From: Mesorhizobium metallidurans STM 2683
GTDB lineage: Bacteria > Pseudomonadota > Alphaproteobacteria > Rhizobiales > Rhizobiaceae
Assembly (NCBI RefSeq): GCF_000350085.1
Contig: NZ_CAUM01000060.1
Span: forward strand, 5,001-65,955
DNA length: 60,955 bases
Direction: 5' to 3'
Part shown: positions 19,440 through 28,513 of the stretch, piece after piece
Numbering within the stretch: position 1 is the stretch's first letter
Layout: the number at the start of each line of letters is the position of its first letter
The notes under the pieces: generated by a model
The model's input: the letters and a program-made list of their open reading frames with translations, nothing else
Database searches by the model: none
Told to the model about the DNA's origin: nothing
Made by a program: the position numbers and the translations under genes

Positions 19440-20281
19440 AAACGGCTGAACATCTCGACGGGATCGGAGCGCTGGCCGCGCGGTACGATGTCTTCCTGCT
19501 CGACCAGTTCGGTGTGCTGCATGACGGCACCAGCCCCTATCCGGGCGCGGTGGAAGCATTGTCGGCGCTGAAGCGCGCGCGCAAGACCGTGGTGCTGATC
19601 TCGAACTCCGGCAAGCGGGCAGAGCCCAACGAGCGTCGCCTGCTGAAGCTCGGTTTCGAAGCGGGGAGTTGGGACCACTTCGTCTCTTCCGGCGAAGTGG
19701 CGTGGCGGTCCTTCCACGACATGGTGGCGCATGGAAGCCTGCGCCCGGGCACGAAATGCCTGCTGATCAGCCGCGACGACGACCGCTCGGCGATCGAGGG
19801 CCTGCCGTTCGAACTGGCCAGGAGTGGCGACGATGCCGAGCTGGTGCTGATTTCCGCCAGCGAGGGCGACCGTTACGACCTCGACCATTATCGCAGACTT
19901 CTCGCGCCGGCAGCGGCGCGGCGGGTGCCGTGCTTCTGTACCAACCCCGACAAGATCATGCTGACGGCCGTGGGGCCGCGTTTCGGCGCTGGCCGGCTGG
20001 CCGATCTCTACGAAAGCCTCGGCGGCGGCGTCACCCGCATCGGCAAGCCCTATCTTCCGATTTTCGCCGCCGCCCTGGCGCTGGCGGGGGATCCCGATCG
20101 CGGCACGGTGGTGTGCGTCGGCGACAGTGTCGAACACGATATCGCCGGCGGGCTTGGCGCCGGCGTGGCGACGGCGCTGGTCTTGTCCGGAATATTGGCG
20201 GACACTGCCGACCTCGCCGGACTTTTAGACGAGCTGGACGCCTATCCGGACTACACCATGGATCTGTTCAGGTTCTGCTGA
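19436..20281 (+). CDS. HAD-IIA (NagD-like) sugar phosphatase-like protein
   Basis: A 281-aa protein. Motif I is LLDQFGVLHDG (D23), motif II VLISNSGKR, motif III GKPYLPIF and motif IV VCVGDSVEHDIAGG. It belongs to the alphaproteobacterial HAD-IIA group. The residue two after the nucleophile, usually Asp acid/base, is Phe (D-Q-F). It starts at GTG within a GTGA overlap with the kinase stop. It may dephosphorylate a sugar phosphate of this pathway; activity is uncertain given the substitution. Confidence 0.8.
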   Translation: MKTAEHLDGIGALAARYDVFLLDQFGVLHDGTSPYPGAVEALSALKRARKTVVLISNSGKRAEPNERRLLKLGFEAGSWDHFVSSGEVAWRSFHDMVAHGSLRPGTKCLLISRDDDRSAIEGLPFELARSGDDAELVLISASEGDRYDLDHYRRLLAPAAARRVPCFCTNPDKIMLTAVGPRFGAGRLADLYESLGGGVTRIGKPYLPIFAAALALAGDPDRGTVVCVGDSVEHDIAGGLGAGVATALVLSGILADTADLAGLLDELDAYPDYTMDLFRFC

Positions 20282-20334
20282 CCGAGCCGGCAATTTACGA
20301 GGTAAAACAACGCAGCCAATTGACGGAGAGGAAG

Positions 20335-20976
20335 ATGCGGCAGGCGCTGATCGTGTGGGGCGGCTGGGATGGACACGAGCCGGAACAAGGCGCGCATGCC
20401 GTCAAGGCGATGCTCGAGGAGGAAGGGTTCGAGGTCCTCGTCGAAACCACGACCGAGGTTTTCGCCGACCCCGCAGTCGCCGAACTGAGCCTGATCGTGC
20501 CGATCTACACGATGTCCAAGCTGGCGAAGAACGAAGAGCTCAACCTGACGAAGGCAGTCGCGGGCGGTGTCGGTCTTGGCGGTTATCACGGCGGCATGTG
20601 CGATGCGTTTCGTGAAGCCACGGACTATCAATTCATGTGCGGCGGCCAGTGGGTCGCCCATCCCGGCAATATCATAGATTACAAGGTCGATATCGCCAGG
20701 CGCGACGATCCCATCATGCACGGCATAGACGATTTTTCGTATCGCTCCGAGCAGTATTACATGCATGTGGATCCGTCGAACGAAGTGCTGGCGACCACCA
20801 CTTTCTCCGGTGAGCACGCATCCTGGATAGAAGGCGTCGTCATGCCAGTGGTCTGGAAGCGCCGGCATGGCAAGGGAAGGGTGTTCTATTCGTCGCTCGG
20901 ACATGCCGCCAAGGAGTTCGCGGTGCCGCAGATGCACACGATATTCCGTCGCGGCCTGCTCTGGGCGGCACGTTGA
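20335..20976 (+). CDS. ThuA-like protein
   Basis: A 213-aa protein with the ThuA-like class I glutamine-amidotransferase-like fold. It has ALIVWGGWDGHEP at the N-terminus, GGVGLGGYHGGMCDAFR in the middle, then YMHVDP and VWKRRHGKGRVFYSSLGHA. The ATG at 20335 follows GGAGAGG. ThuA proteins occur in trehalose/3-keto-sugar loci of rhizobia, but the reaction of this paralogue is not known. It is last in the plus-strand operon. Confidence 0.85.
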   Translation: MRQALIVWGGWDGHEPEQGAHAVKAMLEEEGFEVLVETTTEVFADPAVAELSLIVPIYTMSKLAKNEELNLTKAVAGGVGLGGYHGGMCDAFREATDYQFMCGGQWVAHPGNIIDYKVDIARRDDPIMHGIDDFSYRSEQYYMHVDPSNEVLATTTFSGEHASWIEGVVMPVVWKRRHGKGRVFYSSLGHAAKEFAVPQMHTIFRRGLLWAAR

Positions 20977-21050
20977 TACGACCGGCCTCGCCGGCGCGCC
21001 ATGCGGGACATGGCCGCGATGCACCTCAAACAGGGCGATAGCGTTCCGCG

Positions 21051-21767
21051 CTACGATGCCCGCGCGAGAAAGCTCTGGTAGTCCGACTTCGCCTGCAGCA
21101 AGCGAAGGATGTTGTTGCGCGACCCGCGGATGTGCGCGCGCGTAAGCTCGACGGCACGCGCGGCATCGCCGGCGCAAATGGCCTCGACGATCTCGAAATG
21201 CTCGTCGCGGGCGATCCCCCATTCGTCCAGCCTCAGCAACTCCATCCAGACATAGTGCTGACACTTGTCGAGGATGCCGTTCAGCAGGCCGCACAGCATG
21301 ACGTTGCCGCTGATCTCGGCGATGGTGCGGTGGATGTCCATTCCGATCTGGAGTTCCTGGAACATGTCGCCGGAACTGCGCGTCGGGAGTGCTGCCAGGC
21401 GTTCGCATTCCCGCACCATCTCGCGGAGGCGTTCCTTATCGGCGGCCGTGATCTTGGCGGTCGCCAGCTCGGTCGCATAACCATCCAGCAATTCCCTGAT
21501 CTCGAAGGCCTCGCGGAACATCTGGATGTCGAATTCCTTGACCGTATAGCCCTGGCGGGGGCGGCCAACCACCAGGCCGTCCTGCTCCAGCCGGTTGAGG
21601 GCTTCGCGCACGGGCGTGCGGCTGACCTTCAACTTGACCGCCAGGTCGTTCTCGGTGACGCGCGCGCCGGGAGGAAGCTGTCCGGTGACGATCATCGCCT
21701 TCAGCGACCCATGCACCGATTCGCGAAGCGTGTTCTTCTTTCTCGTGGGCATATTTTTCCGATTCAT
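21051..21767 (-). CDS. GntR-family regulator, FCD (FadR) subfamily
   Basis: A 238-aa regulator. The winged helix is at residues about 12-75 (LKVSRTPVREALNRLEQDGLVV). The all-helical FCD domain carries the metal-binding histidines of MDIHRTIAEISGN, EHFEIVEAI and RAHIRGSR. It is divergent from the polyamine-type importer at 21983 with a TTGTATACAA palindrome between them, so it probably controls that operon. It is convergent with the ThuA-like gene. Confidence 0.92.
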   Translation of the reverse strand: MNRKNMPTRKKNTLRESVHGSLKAMIVTGQLPPGARVTENDLAVKLKVSRTPVREALNRLEQDGLVVGRPRQGYTVKEFDIQMFREAFEIRELLDGYATELATAKITAADKERLREMVRECERLAALPTRSSGDMFQELQIGMDIHRTIAEISGNVMLCGLLNGILDKCQHYVWMELLRLDEWGIARDEHFEIVEAICAGDAARAVELTRAHIRGSRNNILRLLQAKSDYQSFLARAS

Positions 21768-21933
21768 CTGCGAGGAGCGCCCCGCGAGGTTAATCTCATT
21801 GGTCCAGGATTAGCATGATCGCAAAGATCGCGGGAAGCGAGCGTGTTCGACGCCTCCACGCGACGACGCGCTGCCGCCAAAAAAAGCGATCTTTCACGTT
21901 GACATCCGTTTTGCCGTCCCGCTACATTCAAAA

Positions 21934-21943
21934 TTGTATACAA
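21934..21943. promoter_or_regulatory. Candidate GntR operator TTGTATACAA
   Basis: This is a perfect 10-bp palindrome 40 bp upstream of the importer start and about 170 bp from the GntR start. It fits the T-GT-AC-A core seen for FCD-type GntR proteins. The position suggests repression of the importer. Confidence 0.6.
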
Positions 21944-21982
21944 AATAGAATGCCGAGACAACGGCCAGATATGGGGAACATG

Positions 21983-23026
21983 ATGACGAGAAAATCAAGA
22001 TTTGTCAGTGCGTTGGCGTTGACAGGACTGGTCGGCTGCATCGTGCCGGCAGCACTTGCGGCGGAAACGATCACCGTTGCTTCGTGGGGTGGATCCTATC
22101 AGGAAGCCCAGTCGAAGGCCTTCTTCAAGCCGACCGCCGATGCGCTTGGCATCACCATCAAGGAAGATACCACAAACGGACTGGACGACGTCCGGTTGCA
22201 GGTGACGGGCAATGCCGTCAAATGGGATCTGGTCGAGCTCGGCGCCGACGAATGCGCGCGGGGAACCAAGGAAGGATTGTTCGAGAAGCTCGACTATGGC
22301 CAGATCGACAAAAGCGGCATCGACCCGAATCTCGTCCACGACGACTGGATCGGGATCACCTATTATTCCGTTATCCTGATCTACAACACCGACGTCTTCG
22401 GCAAGAACGGGCCGAAGACGTGGGCCGATTTCTGGAACGTCGAGAAATTCCCCGGCCGCCGCGCCCTTGGCGGCGCCTTCGCAACCGAGACCTTGACCGT
22501 GGCGGCGATCGCCGACGGCGTGCCGCTCGACAAGGTCTATCCGCTCGATATCGATCGGGCGCTGAAGTCGGTCGACAAGATCAGGTCGCATGTCGACGCC
22601 TGGTGGACGTCAGGCGCGCAGGCTATGCAACTGGTCAAGGACGGCGAGGTCGACATGGCCAGCATCTGGAACGGCCGGGCCAGCACGCTCAAGGATCAGG
22701 GCGCGCCGGTCAGCTACAGTTACGACCAGGGCGTCCTGACAGCCGACTGCATGGTGATCCCCAAGGGCGCCAAGAACAAGGACGCGGCAATGAAGGCGCT
22801 CGCAATGTTCCTGAAGCCGGAGATCCAGGCGAACCTGCCGCTTTACATCGCCAACGGTCCGGTGAACGAGAAGGCCTTCGATACCGGCAAGATTCCCGCC
22901 GACAAGATACCAGGCATCAATTCGGCGCCGGAGAACGTCAAGAAGCAGGTGCTGCTCGACCCGGCCTTCTGGGGAGATCATCTGGTCGAGGCGCAGGAGA
23001 AATTCGATAATTTGATCCAGCAGTGA
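21983..23026 (+). CDS. ABC transporter spermidine/putrescine-type binding protein
   Basis: A 347-aa periplasmic protein of the PotD/PotF type. The signal peptide ends at PAALAA, followed by ETITVASWGGSYQEAQSKAFF. The ELGADE, WGDHLVEAQEKFD and WADFWNVEKFPGRRAL segments match the family. The run ATGGGGAACATGATG offers three starts; 21983 has the best spacing from GGGGA. The stop codon lies inside a 20-bp tandem duplication (23013-23051). Ligand could be a polyamine, amino acid or gamma-glutamyl compound. Confidence 0.9.
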   Translation: MTRKSRFVSALALTGLVGCIVPAALAAETITVASWGGSYQEAQSKAFFKPTADALGITIKEDTTNGLDDVRLQVTGNAVKWDLVELGADECARGTKEGLFEKLDYGQIDKSGIDPNLVHDDWIGITYYSVILIYNTDVFGKNGPKTWADFWNVEKFPGRRALGGAFATETLTVAAIADGVPLDKVYPLDIDRALKSVDKIRSHVDAWWTSGAQAMQLVKDGEVDMASIWNGRASTLKDQGAPVSYSYDQGVLTADCMVIPKGAKNKDAAMKALAMFLKPEIQANLPLYIANGPVNEKAFDTGKIPADKIPGINSAPENVKKQVLLDPAFWGDHLVEAQEKFDNLIQQ

Positions 23027-23051
23027 CGGGGCTGATCCAGCAGTGACGGGG
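23013..23051 (+). repeat. Two tandem copies of a 20-bp repeat over a stop codon
   Basis: TGATCCAGCAGTGACGGGGC occurs at 23013-23032 and is repeated from 23033 to at least 23051. The first copy carries the last codons and TGA of the binding protein. The second copy is noncoding unless the ATPase starts upstream of 23142. This is the mark of a recent slippage or unequal-exchange event. Confidence 0.95.
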
Positions 23052-23141
23052 TCGTCTATAGTTGGCCGCGTGGGGTCGGCTCGATCGACCCTTCGTCCGT
23101 CTCTTGCCGCATCTGCGCAGATTTCCGAAGGAGCCCTGCCA

Positions 23142-24227
23142 TTGTCCACCGCGCGATCCGCGCCGCCGATCAACATTCGGGGCATCGCCAAGCGTTTTGG
23201 CAGCGTGCCGGTGCTCAGCGGCCTCGACCTCGACGTCGCCTCCGGCGAATTCCTGACGCTGCTTGGCCCGTCGGGATCGGGCAAGACCACGCTGCTGATG
23301 ATCCTGGCGGGGTTCGTCCGCGCCAATGCCGGAAGCATCGACATCGGCGGGGAGGAGGTCATCACCAAGCCGCCGCACAAGCGCAACATCGGCATGGTGT
23401 TCCAGAATTACGCGTTGTTTCCGCACATGAACGTCTTCCACAACATCGCCTTTCCGCTGAAGCAGCGCCGCACGTCCGCAGCGGAAACGGCCGAGCGCGT
23501 GGAGAAGGTGCTCGACCTGGTGCAGTTGCAGGGTCTGGCCGACCGCCGCGTCGACCAATTGTCGGGCGGCCAGCGCCAGCGTGTCGCGCTGGCGCGGGCG
23601 ATCGTTTTCGAACCGCGCATCGTGCTGATGGACGAGCCGCTGTCAGCGCTCGACAAGGGACTGCGCGAGCATATGCAGATCGAGCTGCGCAGCCTGCATC
23701 GCCGGCTGGGCATGACCACCGTCTACGTGACCCACGATCAGCGCGAGGCGATCACCATGTCGGACCGTATCGCGGTCATGAACAAGGGCCGGATCGAGCA
23801 GCTCGACCGGCCCGAGACGCTCTATGCCAGGCCGCGCACCAGGTTTGTCGCGGGCTTCATCGGGGAATCGAATTTCATCCCCGTGGAAAGCCGCGACGGC
23901 AGCGTCTGGTATGCCGGAAAAAAGGTGCATACCGCATCGCCTTCGCCGTCGTCGGGCCGGCACTGGCTGGTCGTGCGGCCCGAAAGGGTCCGGCTCGCCG
24001 CCGATGCCGGACTGGGCGCCAACGCCAACATGCTGCACGCCACGGTGCGTGACATCGTCTATCAGGGTGATAGTTTCATCTGCTATGCCAATCTGGCGGA
24101 TGGCCAGCAGATCGCGCTGCGCGACTATTGCCGCAGCGACGTGCTGGCGCGTCTGCCCGTCGCCGGGCAGCCGGTGCAGCTTCGCGTCGATGCGGAGGAC
24201 GCGATACTGGTGGCGGACGAGACATGA
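23142..24227 (+). CDS. ABC importer ATPase, PotA type
   Basis: A 361-aa ATPase. Walker A GPSGSGKTT, Q-loop FQNYALFPH, signature LSGGQRQRVALARA, Walker B IVLMDEPLSALD and H-loop VTHDQ are present, followed by a TOBE-2 C-terminal domain. TTG at 23142 is chosen because AAGGAG lies 8 nt upstream and the family begins near here. A GTG at 23043 would add 33 unlikely residues and fall inside the tandem repeat. Its stop overlaps the next ATG (ATGA). Confidence 0.9.
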   Translation: MSTARSAPPINIRGIAKRFGSVPVLSGLDLDVASGEFLTLLGPSGSGKTTLLMILAGFVRANAGSIDIGGEEVITKPPHKRNIGMVFQNYALFPHMNVFHNIAFPLKQRRTSAAETAERVEKVLDLVQLQGLADRRVDQLSGGQRQRVALARAIVFEPRIVLMDEPLSALDKGLREHMQIELRSLHRRLGMTTVYVTHDQREAITMSDRIAVMNKGRIEQLDRPETLYARPRTRFVAGFIGESNFIPVESRDGSVWYAGKKVHTASPSPSSGRHWLVVRPERVRLAADAGLGANANMLHATVRDIVYQGDSFICYANLADGQQIALRDYCRSDVLARLPVAGQPVQLRVDAEDAILVADET

Positions 24228-25132
24228 GCGCCCGGCCAGCAGAATTCGTCAGCCATGGCCTGAATGCGGATGCGTTGCGGGCCGATGCTCGCCGCGAGTC
24301 GCTAGGCCTGCTCGGCCTCTGCTCTCCGGGCCTGGTTTTGGTCGGGATCATCATCGTCCTGCCGATCGGCTGGCTGTTCTGGCTGTCGCTGTTCGACGAG
24401 AACGGACAACTGAGCGGTGCGAACTACGCCCGCTTCGTCGAACAGGCTTCCTATATCAGAACCTTCATCACGACGTTCGAGGTGGCGTTCCTGGTCACCG
24501 GCCTCTGCGTCCTCATCGGCTATCCCTTGGCCTACATGCTGTCACAGCTTCCGCGGCGTGCCGCCTCCGTCTGCCTGATCTTCGTGGTGCTGCCATTCTG
24601 GACATCGGTGCTGGTGCGCACCTATGCCTGGCTGGTGATCCTGCAGCGCAAGGGCCTGGTGAACACTTGGCTCATCGACCTTGGCCTGATCAGCCAGCCA
24701 TTGCCGCTCGCGCACAATTTCGCGGGCGTCATCATCGGCATGACGCATATCATGCTGCCTTTTCTGGTGCTGCCGCTCTACGCCTCGATGAAGACGATCG
24801 ACGCAGACTATCTCTGCGCCGCGATGAACCTCGGTGCGCCACCGACGGCGGCTTTCTGGCAGGTATTTTTCCCGCTTTCGCTTCCCGGCCTCGCCGCGGG
24901 CGTGGTCATCGTCTTCATCCTCTGTCTCGGCTTCTTCGTCACGCCCGCCCTGATGGGCGGCGGCAAGGTCGTCATGTGGGCCATGCGCATGGAGCAGACC
25001 ACCGGCCTCTACTCCAACTGGGGCGCCGGCAGCGCGCTGGGCGTCGTCCTGCTCGCCGTCACGCTTGGGCTGCTCGGCCTGTTCCGGTGGCTGCTGGGCG
25101 CGCGGGCTACCAGCGTGTGGGGTGCGCGATGA
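24224..25132 (+). CDS. ABC permease, PotB type
   Basis: A 302-aa permease with six helices starting with GLLGLCSPGLVLVGIIIVLPIGWLFW. FVVLPFWTSVLVRTYAWLVILQ and the EAA-type loop (CAAMNLGAPPTAAFWQVFFPLSLPG) identify the PotB/PotH group. Start and stop overlaps of 4 nt with its neighbours indicate translational coupling. Confidence 0.92.
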   Translation: MSARPAEFVSHGLNADALRADARRESLGLLGLCSPGLVLVGIIIVLPIGWLFWLSLFDENGQLSGANYARFVEQASYIRTFITTFEVAFLVTGLCVLIGYPLAYMLSQLPRRAASVCLIFVVLPFWTSVLVRTYAWLVILQRKGLVNTWLIDLGLISQPLPLAHNFAGVIIGMTHIMLPFLVLPLYASMKTIDADYLCAAMNLGAPPTAAFWQVFFPLSLPGLAAGVVIVFILCLGFFVTPALMGGGKVVMWAMRMEQTTGLYSNWGAGSALGVVLLAVTLGLLGLFRWLLGARATSVWGAR

Positions 25133-25929
25133 ACGACGATATCGGCCTGCCGATCTCGCACTGGCGACGACTTTGGCTCTACTGCGTCGGCGCCCTGGTG
25201 CTGTCGTTCCTCATCGTGCCGTCGCTGATCATCGTGCCGATGTCGTTCTCCGGTTCGACGCTGCTGCGGTTTCCGCCGGAAAGCTGGTCGCTGCGATGGT
25301 ACGAAGCCTATTTCCAGTCGGTCGAATGGCGCGACGCCACGATCGTGTCGCTGAAGGCGGCGGTGCTGACGACGGTTTTCGCGACACCGATCGGCACCGC
25401 GGCCGCCTATGCGCTGAATTCCGGCGCGTTACGCCTCGCCGGCTTCATCAATGTGGTGCTGACCGCCTCGCTGATCATTCCGGTCATCCTGATCGGCATC
25501 GGTACGTTCTTTCTCTACGCGCGCCTTGGCCTGAACAACACGCTGACCGGCCTAGTGCTGGCGCATACGGTGCAAGCGGTGCCGCTGGTCGTGCTGACGG
25601 TGCTTTCCGGCTTCCGGTCCTACGACATGAATCAGGAGCGCGTCGCGCGCAGCCTGGGGGCGGGGCGTTTTTCCGCCTTCTGGCAGGTGACCATGCCGCA
25701 GATCCGGTTCTCCATCGTGTCGGGCGCCTTGTTTGCCTTCATCACTTCGTTTGACGAGGTTGTCGTGTCGCTGTTCATATCGGGCGGCGAGACGACGACG
25801 CTGACGCGCCGCATGTTCAGCGCGCTGCGCGACCAGATCGATCCGACGATCGCCGCGATCTCGACATGCCTGATCGTGCTGTCGATCGTGCTGCTTTCGG
25901 CGGCGCAGCTTTTTGGCCGTCGCCGCTAA
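25129..25929 (+). CDS. ABC permease, PotC type
   Basis: A 266-aa permease. The N-terminal helix is WLYCVGALVLSFLIVPSLIIVPMSF. The EAA loop RVARSLGAGRFSAFWQVTMPQIRFSI and the ITSFDEVVVSLFISG element are typical of PotC/PotI. It forms a heterodimer with the 24224 product, and it is followed 36 bp later by a gamma-glutamyltransferase-like gene. Confidence 0.92.
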   Translation: MNDDIGLPISHWRRLWLYCVGALVLSFLIVPSLIIVPMSFSGSTLLRFPPESWSLRWYEAYFQSVEWRDATIVSLKAAVLTTVFATPIGTAAAYALNSGALRLAGFINVVLTASLIIPVILIGIGTFFLYARLGLNNTLTGLVLAHTVQAVPLVVLTVLSGFRSYDMNQERVARSLGAGRFSAFWQVTMPQIRFSIVSGALFAFITSFDEVVVSLFISGGETTTLTRRMFSALRDQIDPTIAAISTCLIVLSIVLLSAAQLFGRRR

Positions 25930-25965
25930 ATTCAAATCTGCTTCATTGGAGGCTATCGATCCTGC

Positions 25966-27552
25966 ATGCGTGATTTTCAGTTCCCCGGACGGTCGCCGGT
26001 TCGCGCGACCGAAGCGATGGCCGCGACATCGCACCCGCTGGCGACGCTGGCGGCTGTCGACATGCTGCGGTCGGGCGGCAACGCAATGGACGCGGCGGTT
26101 TGCGCGGCGGCGGTGCAGGCGGTCGTCGAGCCGCAATCGACCGGTATCGGCGGCGACTGTTTCGTCCTCTATTGCCCCAACGGCCAGAGTGAGGTCCTGG
26201 CCTTCAACGGCTCGGGCCGCGCACCGGCCGCGGCGACGGCTGAATGGTATCTGGACAGGGGGCATGAGGAACTGCCTGGGTTCGGTCCCCACGCGGTCAC
26301 CGTGCCGGGGGCCATCGACGCCTGGTGCCGGCTGCTCGATGACCATGGCAGGAAGGGCATCGACGCCGCGCTCGCGCCTGCCATACGGTATGCCGAACAG
26401 GGCTATGTCGTGCATGACCGCGTGGCCTTCGACTGGGCCGACAGCGCCGACTTGCTCGCCGACGACGAACACGCCACGCGCATCTTCCTGCCGGACGGCA
26501 GAGCGCCGCTGGCCGGCGAGTTGCACCGGCAACCGCAACTGGCCGACACGTTGCGCATCGTCTCCAGCCACGGCCGCGCCGGCTTCTATGAGGGCGACGT
26601 CGCCGACGACATGGTGTCTCGTCTTCGCGCACTCGGCGGGTTGCATACGCTTGAGGATTTCGCGGCGACGACGGGCGACTATGTCAGGCCCGTCGGCACA
26701 TCCTACCGGGGCTATGACATTCATCAGATGCCGCCGAACAACCAGGGGCTGACTGCGTTGGTCATGCTGAATGTGCTGTCGGGCTTTTCGCTCGGCTCCC
26801 TGGAACCGAACGGTGCGGAGCGCTTTCACCTCGAGATCGAAGCGGGGCGGCTCGCCTATCAGGACCGCGACAATCTCATCGGCGACCAGAACCACGTCCA
26901 TGTCCCCGTTGAGGAGTTGCTGTCGAAATCGCATGCGGACCGGCTGCGCGCAGCGATCGACCCGGTGCGCGCGATGACGCATCTGCCTCGCCTTGAGCTT
27001 CAGCCGAGCGATACCGTCTATATCTCCGTGGTCGACCGCGACCGCAATGCGGTCTCCTTCATCAACTCGACCTTCCATTCGTTCGGCAGCGGGGTGGTCG
27101 GTCCCAGGACCGGGGTCGTCTTGCAGAACCGCGGCAGCAGCTTCCGTCTGACGGCAGGCCACCCAAATCGCATCGCGCCGGGAAAACGTCCCATGCACAC
27201 CATCATGCCGGGCATGGTGACGGCCAAGGGCCGGGCGGTCATGCCGTTCGGGGTGATGGGCGGCGGCTATCAGCCGTTCGGCCATGTCCACCTGCTCACC
27301 AACATGATCGATTTCGGCATGGATCCGCAGGAGGCGCTGGATGCGCCGAGGGTGTTTTACAAACAGGACGCGGTGGAGGCCGAGCGTGGCGTTCCGGCCC
27401 GCACCCTCGCCGGCCTGCGCAAACGAGGTCACCATGTCTCCATCGCCGCCGAGCCGCATGGCGGCGGCCAATTGGTGCTGATCGATTGGGACAAGGGCAC
27501 GCTTACCGGCGCGTCCGATCCCCGCAAGGACGGTTGCGCGCTGGGTTATTGA
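25966..27552 (+). CDS. Gamma-glutamyltransferase-family (Ntn hydrolase) enzyme
   Basis: A 528-aa protein with the whole GGT layout. The N-terminal ATSHPLATLAAVDMLRSGGNAMDAAV and GIGGDCF come first. The autoprocessing site is T350 (SDTVYISVVDRDRNAVSF), and the GVMGGGYQPFGHV and GMDPQEALDAPR segments follow. T350 would become the nucleophile of the small subunit. No signal peptide is visible, so it is probably cytoplasmic, unlike many GGTs. Genomic position after a polyamine-type importer suggests hydrolysis of an imported gamma-glutamyl compound. The GGAGG upstream is rather far (about 14 nt), so the start is uncertain. Confidence 0.88.
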   Translation: MRDFQFPGRSPVRATEAMAATSHPLATLAAVDMLRSGGNAMDAAVCAAAVQAVVEPQSTGIGGDCFVLYCPNGQSEVLAFNGSGRAPAAATAEWYLDRGHEELPGFGPHAVTVPGAIDAWCRLLDDHGRKGIDAALAPAIRYAEQGYVVHDRVAFDWADSADLLADDEHATRIFLPDGRAPLAGELHRQPQLADTLRIVSSHGRAGFYEGDVADDMVSRLRALGGLHTLEDFAATTGDYVRPVGTSYRGYDIHQMPPNNQGLTALVMLNVLSGFSLGSLEPNGAERFHLEIEAGRLAYQDRDNLIGDQNHVHVPVEELLSKSHADRLRAAIDPVRAMTHLPRLELQPSDTVYISVVDRDRNAVSFINSTFHSFGSGVVGPRTGVVLQNRGSSFRLTAGHPNRIAPGKRPMHTIMPGMVTAKGRAVMPFGVMGGGYQPFGHVHLLTNMIDFGMDPQEALDAPRVFYKQDAVEAERGVPARTLAGLRKRGHHVSIAAEPHGGGQLVLIDWDKGTLTGASDPRKDGCALGY

Positions 27553-27690
27553 CAGTCCGTCGCGCAAGAGTGCCAAACCGGATCGACCTTCGGCGTCGGT
27601 ATCGACCGCGATAGCAACAATGTCGCTTCTTCCCCAACCGCACCGGCGTCGTTAATGTCCTCGACTTCGCAAGCACGGGCAAAGACGACC

Positions 27691-28474
27691 ATGGGGCAAG
27701 GCCGACTGACGAAGAAGGAGCGGCATGAACTCATTCTGTCGGAAGTGCGCAGGTCGGCCTCGATCCGCATTTCCAAGCTCGCCCGGCGCATCGGCGTCGC
27801 CGGCGAAACGATCCGCCGCGATCTTATCGAACTGGGCGAGGCCGGGCTTCTCAACCGCACCTATGGTGGCGCGACCATTTCGCTGGTGACGTCCGAACCG
27901 GTGATTTCCCAACGCGGCCTTATCTTGGTCGAGGAGCGGGCCCGGATCGGCCGCGGCGCAGCAAGCCTCATCGGCAAGGGGCAGATCGTGATGATCGACG
28001 GCGGGTCGACGACCTTTGAGGCGGCGCGCTACCTGTCGCAGTTGAACCGGGACCTGATCATCATCACCAACTCCCCCGGCGTCGCCTCGGTGGCCGGTAC
28101 CAAATCCGACCTTTCGCGTCATCCTTTGCCCCGGAACCTATGACAGCCGGGAAGGCAGCGTGTTCGGCGAAGATACGGTCGAGTTCGTGCGCCGCTACAA
28201 TGCCGATGTTGCCGTCATCGGCGCGTCGGGCGTGACCGCGGATGGTCCGAACGACATGATCTCCGGTGCCGCGGCAATCAAACGCGCGATGATGTCCCGA
28301 TCGCTGTCGACCGTGCTGGTGGTGAGCGGCGAGAAGTTCGGCCGCAGCAGCCTCAATCGCATCTGCGCGCTCAGCGATATTTCCGACATCGTTACGGATT
28401 GCGAGCCGCAGCTGGAATGGCGTGCGGTCATCGAAGAGGCTGGAACGGAACTGCACGTCTTCGCAGGCAACTGA
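27691..28474 (+). pseudogene. DeoR-family regulator with a +1 frameshift
   Basis: The first part encodes a DeoR helix-turn-helix (RIGVAGETIRRDLIELGEAGLLNRTYGGA) and half of the DeoRC domain (MIDGGSTTFEAA, ITNSPGVASVAGTKSDL), then ends early at 28143. The expected continuation, RVILCPGTYDSREGSVFGED..., is in the next frame and runs to 28474 with VIGASGV, AMMSRS and LCALSDIS-like elements. One extra T in CTTTCG (28112-28114) explains it: removing it gives D-L-R-V without a break. Either a true mutation or a sequencing error. It follows the GGT gene and may have regulated it. Confidence 0.88.
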
Positions 28475-28513
28475 GACTCTCGCCCTGTCATGATGCGTTC
28501 TGACTCACTGTTT

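Noticed and set aside
25552..27576. 674-aa minus-strand frame opposite permease and GGT genes
   Set aside because: Long antisense frames are expected at this GC bias; the GGT motifs on the plus strand are decisive.
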